The notes: generated by a model from the letters alone, not told the origin. A stretch of DNA of 64,000 nucleotides from Chloroflexota bacterium (GCA_016219275.1 JACRBM010000088.1:62001-126000); one strand, 5' to 3'. Numbered from the stretch's first letter, positions 16,761-24,808 are shown. Numbers and translations are program-made.

Positions 16761-18497
16761 ATGTTCGGTCATTTGGATTTGCTTTTTCATAACGCGCGCA
16801 TCGCGGACGTGTTTCGTTTACGCGTGTTCGAGGGCTGGGTCGGCGTGCGTGATGGGCGATTTGTGTACGTCGAAGAAGGCGCACCGCCGGTGAATATCGC
16901 GGCAAAAGAAAAACGCGACCTGGGACAGCGCGTCATCGTCCCCGGTTTGATTGACTCGCACATGCACATCGAGTCGTCACACCTCACGCCGCGCGGATTC
17001 GCGCAAGCGGTCCTGCCGCACGGGACGACGACGGTGCTTGCGGACGCGCACGAGGTGGCGAACGTCGCGGGCGAAGAAGGCGTGCGGTGGATGATTCGCG
17101 CGTCCGAGAATTTGCCTCTGCGAATTTTTCACGCGATTCCCAGTTGCGTCCCGGCGACCTCGCCCGATCTCGAATGGACGCGCGCGGTGTTCGATGCGGG
17201 CGTCGTCACGCGACTCGCGCGCGAACCCGGTGTGATCGCGCTCGGCGAAGTGATGGATTACGGCGCGGTGCTCGCGGACAGTCCGCGCTTGCGTGGCTTG
17301 GTTGAGGCGGCGCACGACGCGGGCTTGATGGTCGAGGGACACATTCCGACTTTGCGCGGTACCGATTTGTCGCAGTACCTTACGTGGCGCGTGACTTCGG
17401 ATCACACGCTGACGACGCCGGAAAAAATCCGCGAACAAATCTCGAAAGGTCTCGCGGTGATGTTGCAGACGAAATCGTGTACGCGCGAAAATATCTTGGC
17501 GGTAAACGAACTCGCGGACCGCTCGCGCATCCTGCTCGTCACCGACGACATCGAGCCGTCGTTGTTGGTCAAGGGACATCTCTCGCTCATCGTTGCCCTC
17601 GCGATTGACGCGGGTATATCGCCCATCGAAGCGATTGCCGCGGCGACGATTCGCCCGGCGCGCTATCTTGGCTTGCGCGACCTGGGCGGCATCGCGCCGG
17701 GTTATCGCGCAGATTTCGCGGTGATGGATGAACTCGCCGCGTTTCCGCCGCGCGAGGTGTTCGTCGGCGGGGAGCGCGTTGCGATGGATGGTACATTCAT
17801 CGCGCGCGATTTGCCGATGACGCCGCCGGTGCCGGCGAGTGTGATGTTGCCGGGTCCGTTCACCGCGAGCGATTTCCGCTTTGTGTCGAATGGCGCGACC
17901 ATACCCCAGCCCTCCCCTTGGCAAGGGGAGGGGGCGGGAGGGGTCGTGACCGCGAACGCAGTTGTGATCAAAAACGCGACGACGAGTCTCACCGATTTGG
18001 AGCGCGTGCCGGTGCGCGTCGAGAATGGCGAGCTACGACTCGACGACACGCTCGCGCTCGTCGCGGTCATCGCGCGCGATGGCTCGTCGAAATCAATCGG
18101 CGTGATCAAAGATTTCGGTTTGCGAGTGGGCGCAGTCGCTTCGAGTTTCGCGCACGACAGTCACAACCTGCTCGTCGTTGGACACGATACAAACGACATG
18201 GCGCGCGCGGCGAACGCAGTGCGCGAAATGAATGGCGGCGTCGCCGTCGTGCGCGACGGTACACTCATCGCGATGTTGCATTTGCCGGTGTTCGGTCTCA
18301 TCAGCGACGCGCCGCTCGACGAGATCGTGCGTGAATTCGACGGACTCGAAATCGCGTTGCGCGACCTGGGCGTGTCGCATCAACGACCATTCTTGATGCT
18401 GTCGCTTCTTGCGTTGAGCGTCAGTCCGAAATTCAAATTCACGGACAAGGGCGTGATGGATACCGAAGCGCGAGAATTGTTGCCGGCGTGGGAATGA
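16761..18497 (+). CDS. ade: Adenine deaminase family protein
   Basis: 578 residues, amidohydrolase family, normally converting adenine to hypoxanthine and ammonia with metal ions. Metal-binding and family motifs are present: DSHMHIESS, GTTTVLADAHEVANV, ALGEVMDYGAV, EGHIPTLRG, DHTLTTPEKI and LVTDDIEPS. The family usually has NDHE and an arginine/serine-rich segment where this protein has SDHT and TKSCTREN, so substrate specificity may differ. Residues about 380-396 (ATIPQPSPWQGEGAGGVV) come from an inserted family A palindrome. Frames extend upstream to 16485 inside the previous gene; MFGHLDLLFHNA at 16761 is the natural start. Confidence 0.85.
   Translation: MFGHLDLLFHNARIADVFRLRVFEGWVGVRDGRFVYVEEGAPPVNIAAKEKRDLGQRVIVPGLIDSHMHIESSHLTPRGFAQAVLPHGTTTVLADAHEVANVAGEEGVRWMIRASENLPLRIFHAIPSCVPATSPDLEWTRAVFDAGVVTRLAREPGVIALGEVMDYGAVLADSPRLRGLVEAAHDAGLMVEGHIPTLRGTDLSQYLTWRVTSDHTLTTPEKIREQISKGLAVMLQTKSCTRENILAVNELADRSRILLVTDDIEPSLLVKGHLSLIVALAIDAGISPIEAIAAATIRPARYLGLRDLGGIAPGYRADFAVMDELAAFPPREVFVGGERVAMDGTFIARDLPMTPPVPASVMLPGPFTASDFRFVSNGATIPQPSPWQGEGAGGVVTANAVVIKNATTSLTDLERVPVRVENGELRLDDTLALVAVIARDGSSKSIGVIKDFGLRVGAVASSFAHDSHNLLVVGHDTNDMARAANAVREMNGGVAVVRDGTLIAMLHLPVFGLISDAPLDEIVREFDGLEIALRDLGVSHQRPFLMLSLLALSVSPKFKFTDKGVMDTEARELLPAWE
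17898..17950. repeat. Family A palindrome inside the adenine deaminase gene
   Basis: CCCTCCCCTTG, one base, CAAGGGGAGGG form the core, with outer ACCCC and GGGGT. It keeps the reading frame and adds a Pro/Gly-rich peptide. See findings. Confidence 0.85.
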
Positions 18498-18628
18498 AAA
18501 ATCGCGTTGAAATTATTGGAGTAGGGCATCGCGCGCACACGTAAGTGACTTGGGTGGGGATGGCGTCGTCGCAAACGCTTCGCGGCTCCGCGCAATGACG
18601 CCTGAACGCTTGCTGTCCAACAATGCGA

Positions 18629-18657
18629 TTGACAAGAAATTGCAAACGAGATAGACT
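18629..18657 (+). promoter_or_regulatory. Promoter of the FKBP gene
   Basis: TTGACA (18629-18634), 17-base spacer, TAGACT (18652-18657). Predicted start near 18664, 75 bases before the coding region. Of the rest of 18498-18739, 18540-18602 holds only a partial family E-like sequence (GGCGTCGTCGCAAACGCTTC). Confidence 0.7.
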
Positions 18658-18739
18658 CGCATCTATTATTTTGCGTTCGCGCTCGGAGGGCTGAACAACA
18701 GAGTTCTAACCTTCAAACGAAAACAGAAAGGATGTTGAA

Positions 18740-19069
18740 TTGGCTGATCAATTGTTGATCGAGGATTTGCAAGTCGGTACGGGCACGGAAGCAGTGGCGG
18801 GCAAACGCGTCACGGTGCACTATCGCGGCACGTTGACGAATGGCAAACAGTTCGACGCGTCGTACGATCGAATGCAACCGTTCGAATTCGCGTTGGGTGC
18901 GGGACAGGTCATCAAGGGCTGGGATCAAGGCGTCGCCGGAATGAAAGTCGGCGGCAAGCGTAAGCTCACGATTCCGCCAGACTTGGGATACGGCGCGCGC
19001 GGCGCGGGCGGAGTGATTCCGCCGAACGCGACGCTCGTGTTTGAAGTCGAGCTGATAGAGGTGAATTGA
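18740..19069 (+). CDS. FKBP-type peptidyl-prolyl cis-trans isomerase
   Basis: 109 residues, a single FKBP domain with the classical blocks [40 protein letters not shown] and [20 protein letters not shown]. These cover the hydrophobic active pocket, so it should catalyse prolyl isomerisation in the cytoplasm (no signal peptide). Start is TTG at 18740 with AAAGGA seven bases upstream. A second, truncated copy of its last 50 codons lies at 21343-21503. Confidence 0.92.
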   Translation: MADQLLIEDLQVGTGTEAVAGKRVTVHYRGTLTNGKQFDASYDRMQPFEFALGAGQVIKGWDQGVAGMKVGGKRKLTIPPDLGYGARGAGGVIPPNATLVFEVELIEVN

Positions 19070-19074
19070 AAGCA

Positions 19075-19109
19075 AAACCCGCCGAGGATTTGAACCTGGC
19101 GGGTTTCTT
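19075..19109. terminator. Bidirectional terminator after FKBP
   Basis: AAACCCGCC and GGCGGGTTT form a 9-bp stem; T-rich flanks on both strands serve the convergent FKBP gene and the gene at 19161. Confidence 0.8.
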
Positions 19110-19160
19110 GTTCCAATTCTGCAATTGACTCATGCGCTGAATTATCTCGCGCGGCTCGTT

Positions 19161-19802
19161 CTATTTGAATGTCAACTCTAGAACCCTCCAATTCTCAACC
19201 AGCTGATTATCTATACGCACCGTGCGCGCGAGTGGCACGCCAAGTTTGCCGAAGGTCATGTCTGTAATAATTGTCTGGATCGCTGAACATGCTGGATCAA
19301 ATGGATTCCCTCGCGGGTCTTTGGGGCACTGACGGTTCTCTTGCTTGCGGTATTGTCTCTCTCCATCTGGCGAGATGCCGATCTGGATGAAATTCTCGCG
19401 TTGTTTCAAAGTGTCTTCATACCCAGGCATTAACCATTGACCGGGTGACATGACTTTACCTGGTTCGATTTGCTCCCGAGATTGAATTTGACCGGAGGAA
19501 TTCACGACCGAATAAACCCCATTCACAAATTCAGTCTTGAGTCCAGTGTAGTTAATGATGGGCGCGGTTTGGGTAACGTTCCGATGGATTGTGTCGGACG
19601 TAATTTCCATAGACCAATTCGATGTGCTCGTCCACTTCAAGCGCGCTGTAATAGTTTCGGTCGGGATTTCATGTTGATAAATCATTGTGAAAGGAGCCCA
19701 TGTTTGAGCGCGCTGCGCGCTTTGTACCTCTAAGGCAAGGAATAATATGGCGATGACAACCACAAGGGTAACGGATATTTTGAGAAATTGTCCAAATTGC
19801 AT
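19161..19802 (-). CDS. Membrane-anchored or exported protein of unknown function
   Basis: 213 residues, no family recognised. One N-terminal hydrophobic segment (residues 8-27, ISVTLVVVIAILFLALEV) acts as anchor or uncleaved signal. The remainder is polar and beta-rich with one Cys pair region (RQCPKDPRGNPFDPACSAIQ). GGAGGAGGCAGGTT precedes the ATG at 19802, which is preferred over the ATG at 19826. It follows the gene at 19835 by 32 bases and is probably cotranscribed. Base composition is more AT-rich than the surrounding genes. Confidence 0.7.
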   Translation of the reverse strand: MQFGQFLKISVTLVVVIAILFLALEVQSAQRAQTWAPFTMIYQHEIPTETITARLKWTSTSNWSMEITSDTIHRNVTQTAPIINYTGLKTEFVNGVYSVVNSSGQIQSREQIEPGKVMSPGQWLMPGYEDTLKQRENFIQIGISPDGERQYRKQENRQCPKDPRGNPFDPACSAIQTIITDMTFGKLGVPLARTVRIDNQLVENWRVLELTFK

Positions 19803-19834
19803 AACCTGCCTCCTCCGAATTTTCACTCCAATTG

Positions 19835-20338
19835 TCAGTTACAACCGAGTGGTCGAGCAATACTGGAGCCATCCCATAGGTAATGTTCTTGAAGGGGACT
19901 ACACCAATAACTGCATGGATAGGGCGGACAGGTCTCGTACTTATGCTGGAACTGTACTGCGGTGTAATAGTTGACCCAGCGACTTGATCCGATAGTTCGC
20001 CAAGCATCCAAACCACCAGAACCATAGAACCATCCCGTGCAATTTTGACAACTCCACGTCAAATTCCATTGATTGTTGTACAATTCCCAGTCTCGCGCGA
20101 CATGCAACCTATATGCATTGGCACCGCCATAACCCCATCCGCCGATATGCCAGCGCGCGTCTATCCACCAACCACTTCCATTTGGTGAATAGTCTACAAA
20201 ACCGCACCAGTACTTGTATTGAGAATCACATAGCACATATGTCCAATTAGCGGATGCAGTTGGAATGTACAAAATGATCATTCCAACAAAAAGAATGGCT
20301 GCTGATAGGATTGCAAACAGAACCAGTTTTCTTTTCAC
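19835..20338 (-). CDS. Secreted aromatic- and cysteine-rich protein of unknown function
   Basis: 167 residues starting at GTG (20338) with TTTGGAGGTG upstream. A signal peptide with cleavage after TASA is clear. The mature part is unusually rich in Trp, Tyr and Gly (GWWIDARWHIGGWGYGGANA) and contains eight cysteines, several paired (SCQNC, CPPYPCSYWC), consistent with disulfide bonding outside the cell. No family recognised. It resembles small secreted domains that bind carbohydrate or act as toxins or bacteriocin-like factors, but this is only a guess. First gene of a two-gene unit in an AT-rich segment. Confidence 0.75.
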   Translation of the reverse strand: MKRKLVLFAILSAAILFVGMIILYIPTASANWTYVLCDSQYKYWCGFVDYSPNGSGWWIDARWHIGGWGYGGANAYRLHVARDWELYNNQWNLTWSCQNCTGWFYGSGGLDAWRTIGSSRWVNYYTAVQFQHKYETCPPYPCSYWCSPLQEHYLWDGSSIARPLGCN

Positions 20339-20488
20339 CGAACACCTCCAAATAGTGCTATGTGTTTGGTCAGTTCGAGATACGGCTGGTCCAGGACGGA
20401 TTTTACATACCACTCATCGACAAATCTAATTCAGACGTGTATTGTCACGAGCCCCATTTGGGTGTACCGCAGCCGTAGCTCTATCGCG

Positions 20489-20518
20489 AGTATAGCAAGT
20501 TTCCGATTCCTTTAGCAA
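20489..20518 (-). promoter_or_regulatory. Promoter of the two-gene exported-protein unit
   Basis: On the minus strand TTGCTA (20518-20513), 18-base spacer, TATACT (20494-20489). Transcription would start near 20482, about 145 bases before the GTG at 20338. Confidence 0.6.
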
Positions 20519-20522
20519 GATA

Positions 20523-20557
20523 TGCACTGCACCATTTTTTCGTACTGCAATGCACCA
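20523..20557. promoter_or_regulatory. Direct repeat just upstream of the promoter, candidate activator site
   Basis: TGCACTGCACCA (20523-20534) and TGCAATGCACCA (20546-20557) are 12-bp direct repeats with one mismatch, start to start 23 bases, about two helical turns. They lie immediately upstream of the -35 at 20513-20518 and next to the LuxR-type regulator gene, whose product is an obvious candidate binder. Confidence 0.45.
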
Positions 20558-20582
20558 GATATTTCTACTGTATCGTGCCACG

Positions 20583-21197
20583 TCAAATTAACCCCCGTCG
20601 CCGCGCACGTTGAACAGCGTGCTGGCGTGTATGAACTCCAAGTTTTTCCAAAACGCGTTGTGAATGTTTACGAATGGTGTTGACGCTCAAGACCAGTCCA
20701 TCAGCAATTTCCCGGTCAGTTTTTCCGTCCGCCATTAGTTTCAACACGGTGTGTTCTTTGTCAGTGAATTTGATTGGGTCGAACGCCAGTGACAAAATTT
20801 GGCGTGAGAACAGTATGTGTCCTCTCATCACTGCATCTATCGCCACCAAAAATTCTTCGCGCGAGATATCTTGGGGCAAACAGGCAACCGCGCCAGCGAA
20901 AGCGGCGTCTACTTGAAAGATTGGATCATTGGCGTGCGGAGTTAGAAAGACTGGCTTGACAGTCGACTGACGATGTGCAATCTCTCGACAAATGAGGAAG
21001 GCTTCTTGTTCTTCAAGATGTGAACCCAAAAGAACTAGATTAGGTTGGAGTGTAGCAACTTGAGGAAAAATTTCCGCGCGAGTTTGGGCAATACCAAGCC
21101 CACAATGCTTTCCTTCTCTCAGGCATGTGCTCATTCCTTCATGGAAGAGTGGACTGGGATCAGCAATCAGCACACGCGCAACAATCGTTTCGGGCAT
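20583..21197 (-). CDS. LuxR/NarL-type regulator with degenerate receiver domain
   Basis: 204 residues. Residues 5-120 have the fold pattern of a response-regulator receiver (VLIADPSPLFHEGMS...), but the phosphorylated Asp is replaced by Gly58 (LVLLGSHL) and the conserved Lys by Gln109 (ACLPQD). Residues 140-204 are a standard LuxR helix-turn-helix (FTDKEHTVLKLMADGKTDRE then IADGLVLSVNTIRKHSQRVL). It probably senses something other than phosphorylation or is constitutively active. Start at 21197 has AAAGGAGACG. It reads toward the exported-protein genes on the same strand and sits next to their promoter. Confidence 0.85.
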   Translation of the reverse strand: MPETIVARVLIADPSPLFHEGMSTCLREGKHCGLGIAQTRAEIFPQVATLQPNLVLLGSHLEEQEAFLICREIAHRQSTVKPVFLTPHANDPIFQVDAAFAGAVACLPQDISREEFLVAIDAVMRGHILFSRQILSLAFDPIKFTDKEHTVLKLMADGKTDREIADGLVLSVNTIRKHSQRVLEKLGVHTRQHAVQRARRRGLI

Positions 21198-21342
21198 CGG
21201 CGTCTCCTTTCGCGGGAGCAATCCCGTTATCAAAATCGTTTCCGGGTCAAAACCAAGTCCGAATCAAATTGAATGAATTGCATGAAGCGGAGAAATACTA
21301 GAGGATAAACGCAATCCTATCTTATCTGGGTTGGAAACGGAT

Positions 21343-21503
21343 GTCAAGCGGGCTGGGATCAAGGCGTCGCCGGTATGAAAGTTGGCGGCAAGCGCAAGCT
21401 CACGATTCCACCAGACCTGGGATATGGCGCGCGCGGCGCGGGCGGGGTGATTCCGCCGAACGCGACGCTCGTGTTCGAAGTCGAATTACTCGCCGTAAAC
21501 TGA
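21343..21503 (+). pseudogene. Truncated second FKBP copy (3' half only)
   Basis: In the frame GGC TGG GAT CAA the sequence encodes [20 protein letters not shown] and ends [10 protein letters not shown]-stop at 21503. It matches the last 50 codons of the FKBP gene at 18740 at roughly 90% of bases, with mostly silent differences. There is no start or N-terminal half. It marks the far edge of the AT-rich segment. Confidence 0.85.
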
Positions 21504-21508
21504 AATAT

Positions 21509-21542
21509 AAAACCCGAAGGATGTTCAAATCCTTCGGGTTTT
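21509..21542. terminator. Bidirectional terminator
   Basis: AAAACCCGAAGGAT and ATCCTTCGGGTTTT form a 14-bp perfect stem with a 6-base loop, following the FKBP remnant and facing the tyrA stop at 21547. Confidence 0.85.
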
Positions 21543-21546
21543 GATT

Positions 21547-22518
21547 TTACTTGCGTTTCTTTCCGGCATCGGCGAGACCGCCGAGGAAAAATCGCGCGGG
21601 ACTGTACTTGGTGTCCTCCCAATTGACGTTCGTCTGCGACTGATCGAGCGAACCACTCTGCCATTTCGCGCGTTCGGTGGACACGGTTTTGACCAACGCT
21701 TCCAGCGCGGCGGCATCCTCGCGCTCGATCATTTGCCGCAGAGTGTGTAGTTGATCGTTCATTACGTCCAGCCAGCGGAGTACATCATCGCGATGCGCGA
21801 ACAGTTGTTCACGCGCGGTCTTGGGATCGTCGGGCACGATTTCCGTCGCGGCGCGAAAATCGCCGCTCGCGACCTTGCCTAGTTCGCGCCATCCCGCGCT
21901 CGTCATCGTCGCCGCGCCGAACGCGGTCGCGAGGAGCATCGGCAAGTGTTGTACGCCGGTCATCAAGCCATCGTGTTCGGCGGCGTCCATAAAGTACGCC
22001 TTTGCGCCCAGCAGTCCGGCGAAATTCGCGACCGTGTCAATCGCTTCGCCGGTGGCAGACGGCGCGGCAACCAGACACCAGGTCGCTTCTTGAAACAAAT
22101 CGGCGTCCGCCGCGTCAATGCCGCGCTCCGTTTTGGCGCGATTCGGTTTGAGCACCGGATTGCCGCCGATGAATTGCGCGCCGGCAGGCAACCGCGTCGC
22201 CGCATCGAGTACGGACACTTTGGAGGTCGCGGTGTCGGTGATGATCGTGCCGGGCGCGAGGTGCGGCTTGAGCGCGTCGAGCGTGCCCGCGATGCCATCG
22301 AGTGGCAACGCGAGGATGATCAACCCTGCGCCCTCGCACGCGTCAATCAAATTCCACTTGGTCGCATCTACCGCGCCGCGCTTTTGCGCCTTTGCTGACA
22401 CTCCGGGGTCTTTGTCGTGCCCGATGATTTCGACTTCGAGGTTCGCTTTTTTGAGCGCGAGTCCAATCGAACCGCCGATCAGACCCAGCCCGATAATGCT
22501 GATTCGAGATTTTGCCAT
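21547..22518 (-). CDS. tyrA: Prephenate/arogenate dehydrogenase (TyrA)
   Basis: 323 residues. NAD(P)-binding start RISIIGLGLIGGSIGLALKK contains GxGxxG; LIILALPLDGIAGTLDALKP, TDTATSKVSVLDAATRLPAG and FIGGNPVLKPNRAKTERGID match the TyrA nucleotide and substrate regions (the family typically has GxHPMAG here, and this protein has GGNPVLK). It converts prephenate or arogenate to the tyrosine precursor, releasing CO2. The altered G-HP motif removes a usual substrate-side histidine, so a related dehydrogenase role is possible. Monocistronic, with a family G repeat upstream. Confidence 0.8.
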   Translation of the reverse strand: MAKSRISIIGLGLIGGSIGLALKKANLEVEIIGHDKDPGVSAKAQKRGAVDATKWNLIDACEGAGLIILALPLDGIAGTLDALKPHLAPGTIITDTATSKVSVLDAATRLPAGAQFIGGNPVLKPNRAKTERGIDAADADLFQEATWCLVAAPSATGEAIDTVANFAGLLGAKAYFMDAAEHDGLMTGVQHLPMLLATAFGAATMTSAGWRELGKVASGDFRAATEIVPDDPKTAREQLFAHRDDVLRWLDVMNDQLHTLRQMIEREDAAALEALVKTVSTERAKWQSGSLDQSQTNVNWEDTKYSPARFFLGGLADAGKKRK

Positions 22519-22528
22519 GATTTCTTCC

Positions 22529-22609
22529 AGTCGTCAGTCGTTAGTTGTCAGTTGCCAGTAGACAGTCAGCGGCAGACGAATTTGTCTGTTGACTGTTTAC
22601 TGCCTACTG
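22529..22609. repeat. Family G inverted repeat (CAGTCGTCAGT / GACTGTTTACTG type)
   Basis: CCAGTCGTCAGTCG-rich arm against GTTGACTGTTTACTGCCTAC. It fills the gap between tyrA and the propeller lipoprotein. Similar sequences lie at 50588-50632 and 56503-56577. Confidence 0.7.
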
Positions 22610-22612
22610 ATT

Positions 22613-23977
22613 TCACCGCCACGATCCCGGCAGTTTGCCTTCGCCGCTCAACTTGCCGGTGATGGATTGCACGTTGCCGCCGTTCTTGTCCATCATCCAC
22701 ACGTCGAGCCGACCCTGCCCGCCGCGATCGGAGGCGAACGCGATCCAATTCCCGTCGGGCGACCAGGTCGGCGTAAAGTTGTTGCCGGCGTTGGTCAATT
22801 GGCGCGGGTTCGAGCCGTCGGCATTGCGAATCATGATTTGATAACTGCCATTTGTTTGCTTGGAATAGTACGCGAACCGAGTGCTATCGGGACTCCACGT
22901 CGGCGCGCCGTTCTCGCGTTTGTCGTTCGTCAATTGTAGCGGACCGCCGCCATCGGCATTCAATCGCCAAATTTCGTACGCACCGGTTAAATTCGAAACG
23001 AACAACAAATGCGTTTTGCCCCACGCCACGCCGCGATAACTTTCGCCCGCGCGATTTTGCACGTCCACCGGGCTAGTGGGGAAAAAGCGTTCCGCTTTGC
23101 CGCCCTCTTTCGGAATCTTGTAAATGAATTGCGAGCGGAAATCGTTGTCCATGCCGATGTAGACGATGTAGCGGCTGTCCGGCGACCACGTCGGACTCGA
23201 AATACCTTGGTGGGTGTAGATGCTACGATTATCCATTCCCCCGCCATCCACGAACAAGTTGTTCGTATTGCCCGGTCCTTGAACGTACGCGACCATTCCC
23301 GAATTGTCCGGCGCGTACGCAAAGGGCGCTGAATTCGTGAACTGGGCAAGATCGAACGGGCGGGGACCCAACGGACGAAACGCCGCGACGGTCTTGCTGT
23401 CGAATTTATAGTTGTTGAGCAAGAAACTGGTTCCCTCGAACGAAATGAACGCGAGTGTACCCTTTGCCGGCGGGATGACTTGCGTTGGTGTCGCGGCGGC
23501 GGCTTTGGTCGGCGCGGCAGCACCGCGTGTCGGCGTTGGCGGTGTGCCAACTGCAATGACGGGCAGCGTGTCAATCGTGCCGGTCACGGTCACGAATGTG
23601 GTTGCGAGCCAACTCGGAGTCTTGGCATCCGGGTACGCGACTTGAAGCCACGAGCCATCTTCGTTCTTGCCGAGGACGACTGCATTCGTGTTTTGCGGCA
23701 TCCTGCCCGCGATGGCGTACTGGATGCTCGGACCTGTGCGCAAGTTGACTTGCTGTTTGGTCGTTGCTTGCGGTGGAACCGGTGTCGGTGGTATGGGTGT
23801 CGCGGTTGGCGGGAGTGGAGTGGGTGTGGGTGGAAGCGGCGTCGCGGTGGGTGCAAGTGTCGGTGTTGGCGGCAGAGTCGGTTTCGGTGTGGGTGTCGGT
23901 GTGGCGAGCACACCGCAACCGGACATTGTAATTGCAAACAGTACCAACGCGACCAGCGCGAACAAGTGTTGTTTCAT
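22613..23977 (-). CDS. Lipoprotein with SH3-like and TolB-type propeller domains
   Basis: 454 residues. A signal peptide ends in the lipobox MSGCG, followed by a Pro/Thr linker (PTPTPKPTLPPTPTLAP). Residues 75-140 form a bacterial SH3 domain (QQVNLRTGPSIQYAIAGRMP). The C-terminal half carries WD40-like PD40 repeats with the signature SPTWSPDSRYIVYIG, GAPTWSPDSTRFAYYS and FTPTWSPDGNWIAFASDR. It probably binds wall or protein partners at the cell surface. The second of two adjacent ATGs has the better distance from GGAGG. No enzyme site is visible. Confidence 0.85.
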   Translation of the reverse strand: MKQHLFALVALVLFAITMSGCGVLATPTPTPKPTLPPTPTLAPTATPLPPTPTPLPPTATPIPPTPVPPQATTKQQVNLRTGPSIQYAIAGRMPQNTNAVVLGKNEDGSWLQVAYPDAKTPSWLATTFVTVTGTIDTLPVIAVGTPPTPTRGAAAPTKAAAATPTQVIPPAKGTLAFISFEGTSFLLNNYKFDSKTVAAFRPLGPRPFDLAQFTNSAPFAYAPDNSGMVAYVQGPGNTNNLFVDGGGMDNRSIYTHQGISSPTWSPDSRYIVYIGMDNDFRSQFIYKIPKEGGKAERFFPTSPVDVQNRAGESYRGVAWGKTHLLFVSNLTGAYEIWRLNADGGGPLQLTNDKRENGAPTWSPDSTRFAYYSKQTNGSYQIMIRNADGSNPRQLTNAGNNFTPTWSPDGNWIAFASDRGGQGRLDVWMMDKNGGNVQSITGKLSGEGKLPGSWR

Positions 23978-24002
23978 CATAGACCTCCAGGGAATCGTGT
24001 CA

Positions 24003-24650
24003 TCACCTAATTCCGGACAGCACGCCCCACAACGTATTCACCGGCGCGCCGAGCCACATCGAAGTGGCACCCGAAATCAAGAGCAAGAGCATCAGCAATA
24101 TGCCGTACTGCCGAGTTCGTTCGAGCATTTCCGCCCAGTCGAAAGGCAAAACACCCAAGAGCACAGTAAAACCGTCGAGCGGATAAACCGGGATGAGGTT
24201 GAAAAAGCCCAGAATCAAATTATAGTGTCCGATGCTGAGACACAAGTTGATCACCGCAATGAACCACGCAGGGGTGCTCGCATCTATCGTGAACATCAGC
24301 CCGCGTACCACCAACGCGAAGACGAGCGCGATGATAAAGTTCGCGACGGGACCCGCAAACGCGACGAGCGCGGGACCGGTGCGCGGGCCGGCGCGCAAGG
24401 CATACGGATCATAACTCACCGGGCGTCCCCAGCCAAACCCCGCCGCGAGAAACATCAACGAGCCAACCACATCAAGGTGCGCCTGCGGTGCGAGCGTCAA
24501 CCGACCTTGGCGACGCGGGAGTGAATCGCCCAACCAGGTCGCCGCTGCCGCGTGCGCGAACTCATGTACCGTGATCCCCAGCACGAGCGCGATCAGCAAA
24601 CTGAGCAAGGACAGTAGCGGATCAGGACCGGTCAGAATATTGAGCAGCAC
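24003..24650 (-). CDS. Site-2 protease family (M50) membrane metalloprotease
   Basis: 215 residues, short S2P/rhomboid-like zinc protease. HEFAH (residues 29-33) within GITVHEFAHAAAATWLGDSL supplies the zinc histidines and catalytic Glu. The second site is the NLIPVYPLDG region (a form of NxxPxxxLDG). Four to five hydrophobic segments. Start GTG at 24650 follows AAAGGAG. It probably cleaves within membranes; the substrate is unknown. Close homologues lack PDZ domains, as here. Confidence 0.9.
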   Translation of the reverse strand: MLLNILTGPDPLLSLLSLLIALVLGITVHEFAHAAAATWLGDSLPRRQGRLTLAPQAHLDVVGSLMFLAAGFGWGRPVSYDPYALRAGPRTGPALVAFAGPVANFIIALVFALVVRGLMFTIDASTPAWFIAVINLCLSIGHYNLILGFFNLIPVYPLDGFTVLLGVLPFDWAEMLERTRQYGILLMLLLLISGATSMWLGAPVNTLWGVLSGIR

Positions 24651-24680
24651 TCAAACTCCTTTTGGAAACAAGCGGGCGTC

Positions 24681-24709
24681 ATTATACCACAAAAAAATGA
24701 AATGGCGAA
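24681..24709 (-). promoter_or_regulatory. Promoter of the site-2 protease gene
   Basis: Minus strand TATAAT (24686-24681), 17-base spacer, weak -35 TTCGCC (24709-24704). Start predicted at about 24674. Confidence 0.5.
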
Positions 24710-24808
24710 TAAACTCGCGTTGCCATCACGCCGTCGCGTGTCCGCGCGCGCCGCGCGATGATCGTGCGACCTCCGCGCGTCAATATCGCCCGGCAACAAA
24801 ATTTAAGG

